Of a stretch of 64,000 nt of DNA, positions 27,795 to 36,144 are shown piece after piece. The notes under the pieces were generated by a model that was not told the origin of the DNA, did not search any database, and saw only the letters and a program-made list of their open reading frames with translations. The stretch is from Kangiella taiwanensis (GTDB lineage Bacteria > Pseudomonadota > Gammaproteobacteria > Enterobacterales > Kangiellaceae): assembly GCF_020005165.1 (NCBI RefSeq), contig NZ_JAHCLT010000001.1, forward strand, positions 434,001-498,000, written 5' to 3'. Each line of letters opens with the position of its first letter. The first letter of the stretch is position 1. The translations under genes and the position numbers were made by a program.

Positions 27795-29133
27795 ACCAGA
27801 ATTATTAGTCATTGAAGATGACAAAGGCTTGCAGAAACAGCTTAAGTGGTCTTTTGATGAATATCATGTGGTGCTGGCTGAAGATAAGGATTCATCATTG
27901 GTAGAGCTAAGGCGCTTCCAACCCAAAGTGATCACACTTGATCTAGGCTTACCGCCCGATCCAGCGAATGCGAGCGCTGGTTTAGAGTTATTAGAGGACA
28001 TCCTCAAATTATCACCATCCAGTAAAATTATTGTCGTAACAGGGAATGACGAGCGCGAAGTGGCGATGAAGGCAGTAGAGCTTGGCGCCTATGATTATTA
28101 CCATAAACCAATTCAACCTGAAGAATTGAAGCTGATTATAAACCGGGCCTTTGAGTTAGCGAATTTAGAAGAAGAAAGTCGCGTATATCGTCGAAATGAA
28201 AACATGCGTTTCCACGGCATAGTTGCGACTAGCCCGAAAATGTTGGCGGTGTGTCAAAAAATTGAAAAAGTGGCTCCAACAGATCTGAATGTAATGTTGG
28301 AAGGCGATAGTGGGACGGGTAAAGAAGTTCTGGGGCGTGCAGTACACAACTTGAGTAAAAAAGATGACAAGCCTTTTGTCTATTTAAACTGTGCGGCAAT
28401 ACCAGAAAACTTATTAGAAACGGAACTGTTTGGTTATGATGCAACGGGGTTTAGTAAAGGGCAATCAAGCAGTAAAGGTAAAATAGAAGAAGCTAATGAG
28501 GGAACCTTGTTCTTGGATGAAGTCGGTATGATGCCGATGTCGCTACAAGCCAAGTTCATGCGTGTACTGTCGGAAGGTGTCGTTGAGCGAGTCGGCAGTC
28601 GTGAGGCACAACCCGTAGCTTTACGCGTGATCTGTTCGGCAAACAGTCAACTCGAGCAACAAGTGCAAGAGGGCAAGTTCCGTGAAGATTTATACTACAA
28701 GTTAAACGAAATTAATATCGCAATACCACCTTTGGCTGAGCGTGATGGCGACGTGGTACTCATTGCACGCGCTATGCTCAATAAGTTTAACAAACAGTTT
28801 GGGCGTAATATCCGAGGCTTTACTAAATCGGCGGTTCAGGCGATGGAAGCGTATTCTTGGCCTGGCAATGTGCGCGAACTTGAGAATAAGATTAAAAGTG
28901 CTGTTGTCATGTCGGATAATACGCAAATCTCGCCCGAGGACTTACAAATTGATGAGTCACAGTTGAGAGAAATGCCATTGAACTTGAGGCAGGTGCGTGA
29001 AGCTGCGGAAACGCGAGCTATTCAACGGGCTATTGTATTAGCTGATGGGAATATTTCTCAAGCAGCGAAGTTGTTGGGACTGACAAGACCAACGCTGTAT
29101 AGCTTGATGGATAAGTACAGTATACAAAGTTAA
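27772..29133 (+). CDS. prsR: PrsR-type response regulator with a degenerate GAFTGA loop
   Basis: A 453-residue NtrC-family regulator. The receiver domain (1-125) has acidic residues EDD (15-17), phosphoacceptor D57 in ITLDLGLP, and K in YYHKPI. The AAA+ domain (~150-390) has Walker A GDSGTGKE and Walker B GTLFLDEVG. A Fis-type helix-turn-helix is at the C terminus (NISQAAKLLGLTRPTLYSLM). The sigma-54-contacting loop, normally GAFTGA, reads TGFSKG (28444-28461). It is most likely the PEP-CTERM-system regulator PrsR by similarity and by pairing with PrsK. The altered loop questions sigma-54 activation. The ATG at 27772 follows GGAGAGAGGG; ATG 27781 is an alternative. Confidence 0.85.
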   Translation: MGNMAQNKPELLVIEDDKGLQKQLKWSFDEYHVVLAEDKDSSLVELRRFQPKVITLDLGLPPDPANASAGLELLEDILKLSPSSKIIVVTGNDEREVAMKAVELGAYDYYHKPIQPEELKLIINRAFELANLEEESRVYRRNENMRFHGIVATSPKMLAVCQKIEKVAPTDLNVMLEGDSGTGKEVLGRAVHNLSKKDDKPFVYLNCAAIPENLLETELFGYDATGFSKGQSSSKGKIEEANEGTLFLDEVGMMPMSLQAKFMRVLSEGVVERVGSREAQPVALRVICSANSQLEQQVQEGKFREDLYYKLNEINIAIPPLAERDGDVVLIARAMLNKFNKQFGRNIRGFTKSAVQAMEAYSWPGNVRELENKIKSAVVMSDNTQISPEDLQIDESQLREMPLNLRQVREAAETRAIQRAIVLADGNISQAAKLLGLTRPTLYSLMDKYSIQS

Positions 29134-29145
29134 AGTAACTCTAAG

Positions 29146-29174
29146 TTAAAAAAGCCCCGCTTTAAGTGGGGCTT
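29146..29174 (-). terminator. Terminator between convergent prsR and rpiA
   Basis: AAGCCCCGC (29152-29160) pairs with GTGGGGCTT (29166-29174), with one G-U pair. On the minus strand six T follow the stem, so it mainly ends the EVE–rpiA transcript. The plus-strand side (TTAATTG) is weaker. Confidence 0.85.
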
Positions 29175-29198
29175 AATTGTTTGAAAATAGCGTAAGAA

Positions 29199-29858
29199 CT
29201 ATCGAGTGATTGTTTCTACCGAGTCTTGCTTACCAAGCAATAACACATCTGCTGCTCTTTCAGCGAATAGGCCATTCGTAACAACACCAACGATATTGTT
29301 AAGGATGCGTTCTAATTTAATTGGCTCGTTAATTTCAAGGCTATGAACGTCCAAAATAACGTTGCCATTGTCCGTGGTGAAGCCTGGACGGTATACCGGA
29401 TCGCCACCAAGCTTTACAATTTCACGGGCAACGTAACTACGCGCCATTGGGATCACTTCAACAGGTAACGGGAATTCACCCAAGCGACGAACCAGCTTTG
29501 ATTCATCAGCGATACAAACAAACTTATCAGCAACAGCTGCAATAATTTTCTCTCGTGTCAGCGCGCCACCGCCACCTTTGATCAACTCTAGGAGGTGATT
29601 CGATTCATCAGCGCCATCGACATACACCGGAATGCGATCAACATCGTTCAGCTCAAAGACTTCAATGCCATGAGACTTTAGTCGCTCTGTAGAAGCGTCG
29701 GAACTAGAAACAGCACCTTGGATGTTATGCTTAATCTTGGCTAGCTTATCAATAAAAAAATTCACTGTTGAGCCTGTTCCAACGCCGACAATAGTTCCTT
29801 CTTCAACATAGTCGATGGCAGCTTTGCCAACTAGGGCTTTAAGTTCATCTTGTGTCAT
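29199..29858 (-). CDS. rpiA: Ribose-5-phosphate isomerase A
   Basis: A 219-residue enzyme that interconverts ribose-5-phosphate and ribulose-5-phosphate in the pentose phosphate pathway. Motifs include [13 protein letters not shown], the SSSDAST loop, DGADESN with catalytic acids, and [12 protein letters not shown]. Length equals E. coli RpiA. Its ATG overlaps the EVE-protein stop (ATGA), so the two genes form an operon. Confidence 0.97.
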   Translation of the reverse strand: MTQDELKALVGKAAIDYVEEGTIVGVGTGSTVNFFIDKLAKIKHNIQGAVSSSDASTERLKSHGIEVFELNDVDRIPVYVDGADESNHLLELIKGGGGALTREKIIAAVADKFVCIADESKLVRRLGEFPLPVEVIPMARSYVAREIVKLGGDPVYRPGFTTDNGNVILDVHSLEINEPIKLERILNNIVGVVTNGLFAERAADVLLLGKQDSVETITR

Positions 29859-30325
29859 GATTGGTCGTCCTCAATGCTTAGAATGAAGTCCCATTCTTTC
29901 TTTTCGATCGGCATAATTGATAAGCGATTGCCTTTCTGAACCAAGCGCATGTCCGAGAGTTCTGGATAGCTTTTCAGCTCATCCAGTGGGATTTCACGCT
30001 TTAGATCGCGAACATGGGTGACGTCGACCATATACCAGCGCGGCTTCTCGGGGTCACTTTTAGGATCATAATACTTCTCATCAGGATCGAACGCGGTATG
30101 ATCAACATAACCTTCTTTTGTCACTTCCATGATGCCTACGATCGCGGGCGGTTTGCAGTTGGAGTGATAGAAAAACACTTGGTCACCGACTTTCATTTCA
30201 TCACGCATCATATTGCGTGCTTGATAATTGCGCACACCATCCCAGTGATCAGTTTTTTTAGGAAGGGCTTTTAAGTGCTCGATGCCAAAGACATCCGGCT
30301 CAGATTTCATTAACCAGTAGGCCAT
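29855..30325 (-). CDS. EVE domain-containing protein
   Basis: A 156-residue single-domain protein of the PUA-like/YTH-related EVE family: [64 protein letters not shown] domains are predicted to bind modified bases in DNA or RNA (the human relative is THYN1). In bacteria, fused or linked EVE domains occur in modification-dependent restriction systems. This stand-alone version, coupled to rpiA, is probably a housekeeping member. No restriction gene is nearby. Confidence 0.92.
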   Translation of the reverse strand: MAYWLMKSEPDVFGIEHLKALPKKTDHWDGVRNYQARNMMRDEMKVGDQVFFYHSNCKPPAIVGIMEVTKEGYVDHTAFDPDEKYYDPKSDPEKPRWYMVDVTHVRDLKREIPLDELKSYPELSDMRLVQKGNRLSIMPIEKKEWDFILSIEDDQS

Positions 30326-30416
30326 AATGCTCGTGTAGTGTATTGATGATGGGCCAAGTATAAAACATGGCAGAGGAAATTGTTAGGGCGGAGATAAAGA
30401 GAGGAGAGTCAAATTA

Positions 30417-31013
30417 TTATTCGACAAAACGAAGGTAATGATTGGGCGTAATCACGCCATCCATTTTTATATCCCACTTTTCTGTGGGCACTTGAGGGAC
30501 TTTCTGTAAATTATAGGCCAATCCAATCAATTGAGGACGTTTATTGGCGCTAAGATGGCCAAAAACAGTATCGTAATACCCGCCCCCCATGCCTAGTCGG
30601 TTCCCCGAATTATCAAAAGCAACCAAAGGCATGAACACTAAAGATAGCTCGCTGATAGGTAGTGCTTGGCTCGGACTTGCTGTTGGCTCTAGGATGCCAT
30701 ATTTACCTTTTTCGACTGAATCTCGGCCTTCGTAAGGCAGGAACCACATGGACCGTTTTCGACCAGTACGAATTTTCGGGACATAACACTTTTTGCTGAG
30801 GGACAGCGCGTATTCGATAATGGGCATGCAACTAATTTCACCGCCAACTGGCAGATAAAAAGCAATGTTTTCGTGATTTTCAATCAGTTGAGATTTAGAA
30901 ACGTGACCAAGAAGCGCAATAGCAGCACGTTGCATGAATGGCGAGGTAAGATTTTGCCGTTCGTGCTTAATTCGAGTACGAATATAGTTTTTTTGTGCAA
31001 CAAATTCGTTCAT
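30417..31013 (-). CDS. ygfA: 5-formyltetrahydrofolate cyclo-ligase
   Basis: About 198 residues. It converts 5-formyl-THF to 5,10-methenyl-THF with ATP. The motifs IAFYLPVGGEIS, the catalytic-region PLVAFDNSGNRLGMGGGYYD, and the basic N-terminal segment RTRIKHERQNL fit the family. I place the start at 31013 (MNEFVAQKNY). An in-frame ATG at 31064 lies inside the 6S RNA and would add non-conserved residues. The 6S RNA–ygfA cotranscription unit of E. coli is preserved, and the folate role agrees with the nearby gcv, thyA and folA genes. Confidence 0.93.
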   Translation of the reverse strand: MNEFVAQKNYIRTRIKHERQNLTSPFMQRAAIALLGHVSKSQLIENHENIAFYLPVGGEISCMPIIEYALSLSKKCYVPKIRTGRKRSMWFLPYEGRDSVEKGKYGILEPTASPSQALPISELSLVFMPLVAFDNSGNRLGMGGGYYDTVFGHLSANKRPQLIGLAYNLQKVPQVPTEKWDIKMDGVITPNHYLRFVE

Positions 31014-31190
31014 AGAAACCCAGACTGCCGTTGTAGGTAATAGCCCTGAAACCCGGAGTTTCAAGGGGGGAAACCATGTGCGGGATCAGGCTTTCCGGTC
31101 TAAGCGGACTTGCGCAACACCCACATTGAGGAATCCCTAAATAACAATTATCGGCTCGAGGACGGTCGCTACTGACGAACAGTCCAGGCA
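31014..31190 (-). ncRNA. ssrS: 6S RNA
   Basis: Read on the minus strand, the zapA–ygfA gap contains CCTCGAGCCGATAATT, close to the conserved CCCUGAGCCGAUAUUU of E. coli 6S RNA. Further on is CCTTGAAAC...GGTTTCAGGGCTATTACCT, matching the conserved 3' arm. The ends close through CTGGACTG/CAGTCTGG. The long double-stranded rod mimics an open promoter and sequesters sigma-70 RNA polymerase in stationary phase. Its position between zapA and ygfA is that of E. coli ssrS. The ends are estimated to within ~10 nt. Confidence 0.92.
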
Positions 31191-31195
31191 GAGCC

Positions 31196-31225
31196 AGTAT
31201 AACAAAATCAGGGATTGTCCGTCAG
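31196..31225 (-). promoter_or_regulatory. 6S RNA promoter
   Basis: On the minus strand a TATACT -10 element (31196-31201) is preceded at 18 bp by CTGACG (31220-31225), placing the transcription start near 31190. The -35 lies inside the end of zapA. Confidence 0.6.
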
Positions 31226-31549
31226 CCCTATTTGTTCGCTTTCTTTGAGGGCGTCGTCAATTTTGGCTTGCATTAACTGGATGCGTTGGCCCAATTCAGA
31301 CGCTTCATCGGAGTCGATACTAGGCGAGTTTAAGAGTTCATAGCTTAAATTGAGTGCTGCCATGACAGCAATACGCTCTAGGCCCAAAACTTTCCCCGAT
31401 GAACGTATTTCTCGCATACGTTGATCCAAGAAGTTAGCGGCTTGTAGCAAGGTTTGATGCTCGTCCTCAGGACTTGCAACCTGAAATTCTTTCCCCAGTA
31501 TGGTGATATTCACCGGAGTTGCTTTGGATTTAGCCATGGTATCAGCCAT
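31208..31549 (-). CDS. zapA: Cell division protein ZapA
   Basis: About 113 residues. It bundles FtsZ filaments at the Z ring. The N-terminal globular part contains VNITILGKEFQVASPEDE and the LLQAANFLDQRM segment; RIAVMAALNLSYELL leads into the C-terminal dimerising coiled coil (about 75-113). The start at 31549 (MADTMAKSK) is 11 nt after AGGAA. An upstream TTG at 31558 is too close to that site, and ATG 31537 is too far. The neighbours (6S RNA, a ZapB-like coiled coil, ygfB) are as expected. Confidence 0.92.
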   Translation of the reverse strand: MADTMAKSKATPVNITILGKEFQVASPEDEHQTLLQAANFLDQRMREIRSSGKVLGLERIAVMAALNLSYELLNSPSIDSDEASELGQRIQLMQAKIDDALKESEQIGLTDNP

Positions 31550-31647
31550 CGTTATCAATCTTCCTGTGAGTCTAAGAGTTTACAGGACTTCCCCAAAAAT
31601 TATGTGACTACTTACTATTATTGTTATTGTGAGCTCACGTCGTTGTT

Positions 31648-31845
31648 TTAAATTGACTTTAAACGTGAAATCATCAGATCAATTTGCTTGCGCGCTGACT
31701 CGTTACGACTTTGTAAGCGATCACGCTCTACACGCAGTTCGTTAACTTGCTGTCGCAGCTGCTTATTTTCAGTATCAATGGTATTGAAGCGCGCTAGCAA
31801 GGCATCAACTTTTTCTTCTAACTGTTCAAATTGACTTTCTGTCAT
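31648..31845 (-). CDS. TIGR02449-type coiled-coil protein (ZapB-like)
   Basis: About 65 residues, nearly all heptad coiled coil: FEQLEEKVDALLARFNTI followed by ENKQLRQQVNELRVERDRL. Small coiled coils at this locus next to zapA are annotated as the TIGR02449 family and resemble the division factor ZapB. A Z-ring role is inference from that context. The ATG at 31845 (MTESQFEQL) is preferred; nine upstream in-frame residues (MGNLLCWLT) are hydrophobic and do not fit the heptads. Confidence 0.8.
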   Translation of the reverse strand: MTESQFEQLEEKVDALLARFNTIDTENKQLRQQVNELRVERDRLQSRNESARKQIDLMISRLKSI

Positions 31846-32040
31846 AGTGAGCCAACATAGTAAGTTACCCAATTTTGTTAAAGTATACTATAAAGTTCTG
31901 AGCTAGGCTGGTCAATCAATAATCAGCCACAAAGCCAACTGTTTGGCTGCAGATCATGGAACTTTGTCCGATAAACTGGGTTTTAATGGCTACAAGGGTT
32001 ACACTAACGCCAAAATGATAGACGTTTATTGCAAGACATT

Positions 32041-32598
32041 ATGAATTACACCCAAGCCGCTGAGCTATGCCAAAACTTTTTCCCCGATCTAACGCCCTCG
32101 GAACTTTCCGGTATGATCCATGGACTTTTCGGTCATGGTTTTGTGATCGAAAGTGGACGCTGGCAGCAGCACATGAGTGAGTTTCTCGCTTCTGGAGAGC
32201 CATTGCCTGATCCGGCATTGGAAGGACTGGAACAGCTGATCGCTTTCTGTCAGAAAGATTACCAAGTGGATTCGTTTTCGATTGATTTGATGAGACCAGA
32301 AGACGACTTACCATTAGAGCAACGAGCTAGGGCGATTGGAGAGTGGTGCCAAGGGTATCTCGCGGGTTATGGGCTCGTGCCAAGCAAAGATGGTAAAGAG
32401 TTGGAAGGTGAAGCCAAAGAAGCGCTACACGATATCGGTGAAATTGCGCAGATTGATTTTGAGATGTCAGAGCCTGATGAGGAGATGGAGAAAGCCTTTA
32501 TGACAGTATGCGAACATATTAAGATGTCAGCATTGCTTCTTTTCCAAGCTAATCAACCTGAGCCAATGCCAGATCCTGAACAGCAACAGCTCCACTAA
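32041..32598 (+). CDS. YgfB / UPF0149 family protein
   Basis: About 185 residues, all-helical. Motifs include the DLTPSELSGMIHGLF segment, the FLAWCQ-like IAFCQKD, and the conserved LPLEQRARAIGEWCQGYLAGYGL. UPF0149 members related to YecA/YgfB are poorly characterised. In Pseudomonas, YgfB has been implicated in controlling AlpA-dependent lysis and ampD expression, which need not apply here. The start is the ATG at 32041, 16 bp upstream of pepP. zapA–ygfB–pepP–ubiH order is conserved, though zapA is on the other strand. Confidence 0.88.
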   Translation: MNYTQAAELCQNFFPDLTPSELSGMIHGLFGHGFVIESGRWQQHMSEFLASGEPLPDPALEGLEQLIAFCQKDYQVDSFSIDLMRPEDDLPLEQRARAIGEWCQGYLAGYGLVPSKDGKELEGEAKEALHDIGEIAQIDFEMSEPDEEMEKAFMTVCEHIKMSALLLFQANQPEPMPDPEQQQLH

Positions 32599-32613
32599 CC
32601 GTATTATTACGAT

Positions 32614-33936
32614 ATGAAAGCCATTAATTTTGCTGCGCGACGTAAAAAGTTGATGCAATGGATGGGGCCTAACTCCATCGCAATATTGCCTGCAGCTGAA
32701 GAAAAAGTTCGCAGTCATGATGTCAATTTTCCTTTCCGACAGGATAATAATTTTTGGTATCTAACAGGGTTTAATGAACCTGAAGCGGTGATGGTACTTA
32801 TCCCGGGTCGCAAACAAGCTGAGTTTATTCTGTTTAATCGTGAAAAAGACATCACGCAAGAGCGTTGGCATGGCAAGCGTCTTGGACAAGACGGTGCGAT
32901 TGAGCTGCTTGGTGCTGACGACGCGTTTCCTATTGATGACATAGACGACATATTGCCTGGGCTTATGGAAGGTCGTGAGCGTATTTATTTTGCGTTAGGC
33001 GCTAACTCAGAATTTGACCATAAGGTGATGGAGTGGCGAAGTGAATTAATGACGTCACCAGCCAAGCGTACCGGCTCGCCGGGCGAGCTGATTGATATTG
33101 GGCATCATTTGCATGATATGCGTTTGGTCAAGTCTGCTGCTGAAATTCAAAGAATTCGTCATGCGGCAAAGGTCTCAGCCAAAGCTCACATTGAATTGAT
33201 GAAGGCGTGTGCGCCAGGTAAAACTGAGCGAGAGATGGAGACGGAGCTGCACTATCATTTTGCTAAGGGGCAGTGCCGTTACCCTGCTTATCCTTCGATC
33301 GTGGCTTCAGGCGAGAATGCGAACATTCTGCACTACATTGAAAATGCTGATGAAATGCATGACGGTGATTTATTATTAGTCGATGCCGGTGGTGAGTTTG
33401 AGCACTATGCCTCAGACATCAGCCGCACCATTCCAGTGAATGGGCAATACACAAAAGAGCAAGCTGCGTTGTACGATGTGGTGCTAGAGGCGCAGCTGGC
33501 GGCAATTGAGATGGTGAAGCCAGGAAATCACTGGGATCATATCCACAATAAAGCGGTAGAGGTGTTAACGCAGGGTTTGGTCGACCTGAAAATTCTTAAA
33601 GGTGAGCCCAAAGACTTGGTTAAACGAGGAGTTTATCGCGAATTTTATATGCACAAAACAGGACACTGGTTAGGACTAGATGTGCACGATGTGGGCGATT
33701 ATCACCTGCATGGACAGCCTAGAGTGCTGGAAGCTGGGATGGTTCTTACGGTCGAACCTGCGCTTTATATTCCGCAAACCATGACCCGAGTGAATGGGCA
33801 TAATATTGCTAAAAAGTGGCGGGGTATTGGAATACGGATTGAAGACGATATTCTGGTTACCAGTAAGGGGTATGATGTTTTGTCGAAAGATGTCCCGAAA
33901 ACCCGTGCCGAGATCGAGCGATTAATGGCGGGTTAG
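32614..33936 (+). CDS. pepP: Xaa-Pro aminopeptidase P
   Basis: A 440-residue manganese metallopeptidase of the M24 family that removes N-terminal residues preceding proline. The N-terminal domain starts FAARRKKLMQWM. Metal ligands are visible in LLVDAGGEFEHYASDISRT (two Asp), KTGHWLGLDVHDVG (His), LTVEPALY (Glu) and GIRIEDDILVT (Glu). Length matches E. coli PepP (441). ubiH starts 3 bp after its stop codon; the genes are cotranscribed. Confidence 0.97.
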   Translation: MKAINFAARRKKLMQWMGPNSIAILPAAEEKVRSHDVNFPFRQDNNFWYLTGFNEPEAVMVLIPGRKQAEFILFNREKDITQERWHGKRLGQDGAIELLGADDAFPIDDIDDILPGLMEGRERIYFALGANSEFDHKVMEWRSELMTSPAKRTGSPGELIDIGHHLHDMRLVKSAAEIQRIRHAAKVSAKAHIELMKACAPGKTEREMETELHYHFAKGQCRYPAYPSIVASGENANILHYIENADEMHDGDLLLVDAGGEFEHYASDISRTIPVNGQYTKEQAALYDVVLEAQLAAIEMVKPGNHWDHIHNKAVEVLTQGLVDLKILKGEPKDLVKRGVYREFYMHKTGHWLGLDVHDVGDYHLHGQPRVLEAGMVLTVEPALYIPQTMTRVNGHNIAKKWRGIGIRIEDDILVTSKGYDVLSKDVPKTRAEIERLMAG

Positions 33937-33939
33937 TCA

Positions 33940-35178
33940 ATGAAGTCAATACAACCTAAACAGCATTATCCAGTAGTCATTGTCGGCGGTGGCATGGCTG
34001 GCGCGAGTTTAGCGTTGGCACTAGCGCAACAGGGTATCACTTGTGGAGTGTTTGAAGCCTTTGCTTTGGATAAACCAAGCCAACCAAGCTTTGATGACCG
34101 AACGGTGGCGCTATCAGCAGCATCGTTAAATATTCTTAAACATTTGGGTGTATCTGATAAGTTATTCAGCATTGCTGAACCTATTCAGCAGATCCATGTG
34201 TCTGAACAAGGCCATATCGGGTTCGCGCGACTTAAGGCTGAAGATTGTGACGTAACCGCGTTGGGTCTCGTCGTCGAAAACTGGCAGTTGGGTCGTGTCT
34301 TGCATGAAAAAATTGAGCACCATGAAGGGATTGATTTATTTGCACCAACACGAGTAACGCGACTTGAGCAGTCTGCGCAAGAAGTCAGTTTAAGAGTAGA
34401 GACTAAAGAGGGTGACCAGAGAACAGAGCAAGTAGTGACTGCTTCGCTGGTTGTGTTGGCTGATGGTGCGCGTTCGCCTTTAAGGAAAGCCTTACATATT
34501 GACAGTGATGTGCGCGATTTTGAAACGTCGGCGATTGTATGTAACTTGTCGACGCAGCGCCCCCATCAAGGTTGTGCCTTCGAGCGATTCACACCGCATG
34601 GTCCTTTGGCTTTGTTGCCTTTAACTCAAAACCGTATGGCATTGGTATGGTCAAAACCACGAGAAGATGTGGAGCATTATTTGACGCTGTCTGAGCAAGA
34701 CTTTGCCCAGAAGCTGGAGTCAGAGTTTGGCGCTCGCTTAGGACGCATCACTAAAGTCGGCAAGCGCAATGCGTTCCCTTTGATGCAGCAAAAAGCAGAA
34801 ACTGTGTTCAGAGGCCGTTGCGTGCTGATTGGTAATGCTGCTCAATCGTTGCATCCCATTGCGGGACAAGGGTTTAATCTAGGTTTGCGTGATGTGGCCA
34901 CGCTAAGTCAGTGTCTCCACAGTGTGAAAGATGCTGATTATGGGCATTATGACGTACTAAGCCACTATGAGAGCTTGCGACAGGCGGATCGAGACAAGAC
35001 GGTATGGACGACTGAGTCACTCGCTCGTTGGTTTGCTAATCCATGGGCACCGATGTCGTTGACGCGAAATTTATTATTGAAAGCGCTGGATGTAACGCCA
35101 GTGGCTAAGGAAGTGTTTGCTCAACAAGCCATGGGCTTTAACTTTAATAACAGTGAGTTGGCGGCAAATGACGAATAA
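33940..35178 (+). CDS. ubiH: 2-octaprenyl-6-methoxyphenol hydroxylase (ubiquinone synthesis)
   Basis: A 412-residue FAD monooxygenase that adds a ring hydroxyl in aerobic ubiquinone synthesis. The dinucleotide-binding GGGMAGASLALALA is at the N terminus, the DRTVALSAAS motif near residue 50, the DGARSPLR motif, and the second FAD motif GNAAQSLHPIAGQGFNLGLRD near residue 295. Assignment to UbiH rather than UbiI/UbiF rests on gene order (pepP–ubiH) as well as similarity. It overlaps the next gene by 11 bp. Confidence 0.9.
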   Translation: MKSIQPKQHYPVVIVGGGMAGASLALALAQQGITCGVFEAFALDKPSQPSFDDRTVALSAASLNILKHLGVSDKLFSIAEPIQQIHVSEQGHIGFARLKAEDCDVTALGLVVENWQLGRVLHEKIEHHEGIDLFAPTRVTRLEQSAQEVSLRVETKEGDQRTEQVVTASLVVLADGARSPLRKALHIDSDVRDFETSAIVCNLSTQRPHQGCAFERFTPHGPLALLPLTQNRMALVWSKPREDVEHYLTLSEQDFAQKLESEFGARLGRITKVGKRNAFPLMQQKAETVFRGRCVLIGNAAQSLHPIAGQGFNLGLRDVATLSQCLHSVKDADYGHYDVLSHYESLRQADRDKTVWTTESLARWFANPWAPMSLTRNLLLKALDVTPVAKEVFAQQAMGFNFNNSELAANDE

Positions 35179-36142
35179 AATCATTGCACTTCTTACGGCG
35201 GTTGTTATTGCTTTGGCGGTGCTAGCATACAAGCTATCAACTGCAAGCCGTGATGAAGTAGTAGAAGACACGGCCACTTTTGAAGCCGAGAAAATGCCTG
35301 ATACGCTAAGGCCTGACGCTCAGCCAGATCAACATGACGACGTTCAGCCTACTATCACTACCCCAGAAGTGACGCACACATCGTCGGATGCTACGGATGA
35401 TGTTAGTAACGACTCTGAAGTTAAGTTACCCGACGAAAAGCTATGCCAGCTGATTCATGAATATGATGACTGGTATCCTAAAGGTGAGGGGTATGAGTCC
35501 GAGACGTTTATGTCAGAGATAAGAGCTTGGGCATTCTCCAGAGGGTATTTTGAAACCGAGTATTCACAAGGAAATCTAGGCATCAAAAAGCAGTCTGATT
35601 ACGATTTTTACGAGATTGATGACCTTGAGACTATGGCCCAAGCTGGTGACTCAATGGCTAATGTACGACTAGCCTATCGCCTCTATCTCAAGGGTGACGA
35701 AGACAATATGGAGCGAGCGCAACCTTACTGTGATAGAGCGATTGCGGACGGTTATACAGCTTTAGTGATGTGTAAAACGTCGTATTTGACCACGCAAATT
35801 TACCGCGAGCGCCGCAAGGAGGGTGAAGAGGCCAACCCAGAACAGGTAAAGGCTCTGGAGCTTGAATACTTAGCGTGGCAGCAGGCTTCAAAGCTGTTGG
35901 GTGATGATTTGGGTAGCAGGCTGGCGGAAGGCATGCTGCCTGAACAAGAGCACGAATTTGAGAAACATGCGATTGAGCAGAAGACAAAGTCGTTGATTAG
36001 CGACATTGATGCACAAAGGTTGAGGCTTGGCATTGTTGAGCGAGAACACCCTCCGATCCCCAAGCTGTTAACGTATGTGTTAGAAGAAGAAACTAACCCT
36101 GAGGATGTTTTTAAATCGTGTTTTGATAAGGAGCAGGGCTAG
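35168..36142 (+). CDS. Single-pass membrane protein with Sel1/TPR-like helices
   Basis: About 324 residues. An N-terminal membrane anchor (residues ~4-23, IIALLTAVVIALAVLAY) is followed by an acidic, proline-rich linker (~30-95) and an alpha-helical domain. That domain includes LETMAQAGDSMANVRLAYRLYLKG, reminiscent of Sel1/TPR repeats. Three cysteines lie in the helical part. No family is recognised. It sits between ubiH and ubiI, with translational overlap upstream and 2 bp to ubiI downstream, so it is expressed with the ubiquinone genes. E. coli has no gene at this place. A link to the Ubi complex is a guess from position only. The ATG at 35168 is preferred over a distant one at 35117, which would overlap ubiH more and hide the anchor. 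Confidence 0.7.
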   Translation: MTNKIIALLTAVVIALAVLAYKLSTASRDEVVEDTATFEAEKMPDTLRPDAQPDQHDDVQPTITTPEVTHTSSDATDDVSNDSEVKLPDEKLCQLIHEYDDWYPKGEGYESETFMSEIRAWAFSRGYFETEYSQGNLGIKKQSDYDFYEIDDLETMAQAGDSMANVRLAYRLYLKGDEDNMERAQPYCDRAIADGYTALVMCKTSYLTTQIYRERRKEGEEANPEQVKALELEYLAWQQASKLLGDDLGSRLAEGMLPEQEHEFEKHAIEQKTKSLISDIDAQRLRLGIVEREHPPIPKLLTYVLEEETNPEDVFKSCFDKEQG

Positions 36143-36144
36143 GT

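Noticed and set aside
31014-31064. Upstream ATG at 31064 for ygfA
   Set aside because: The extra codons lie in the conserved closing stem of 6S RNA and do not resemble the family N terminus.
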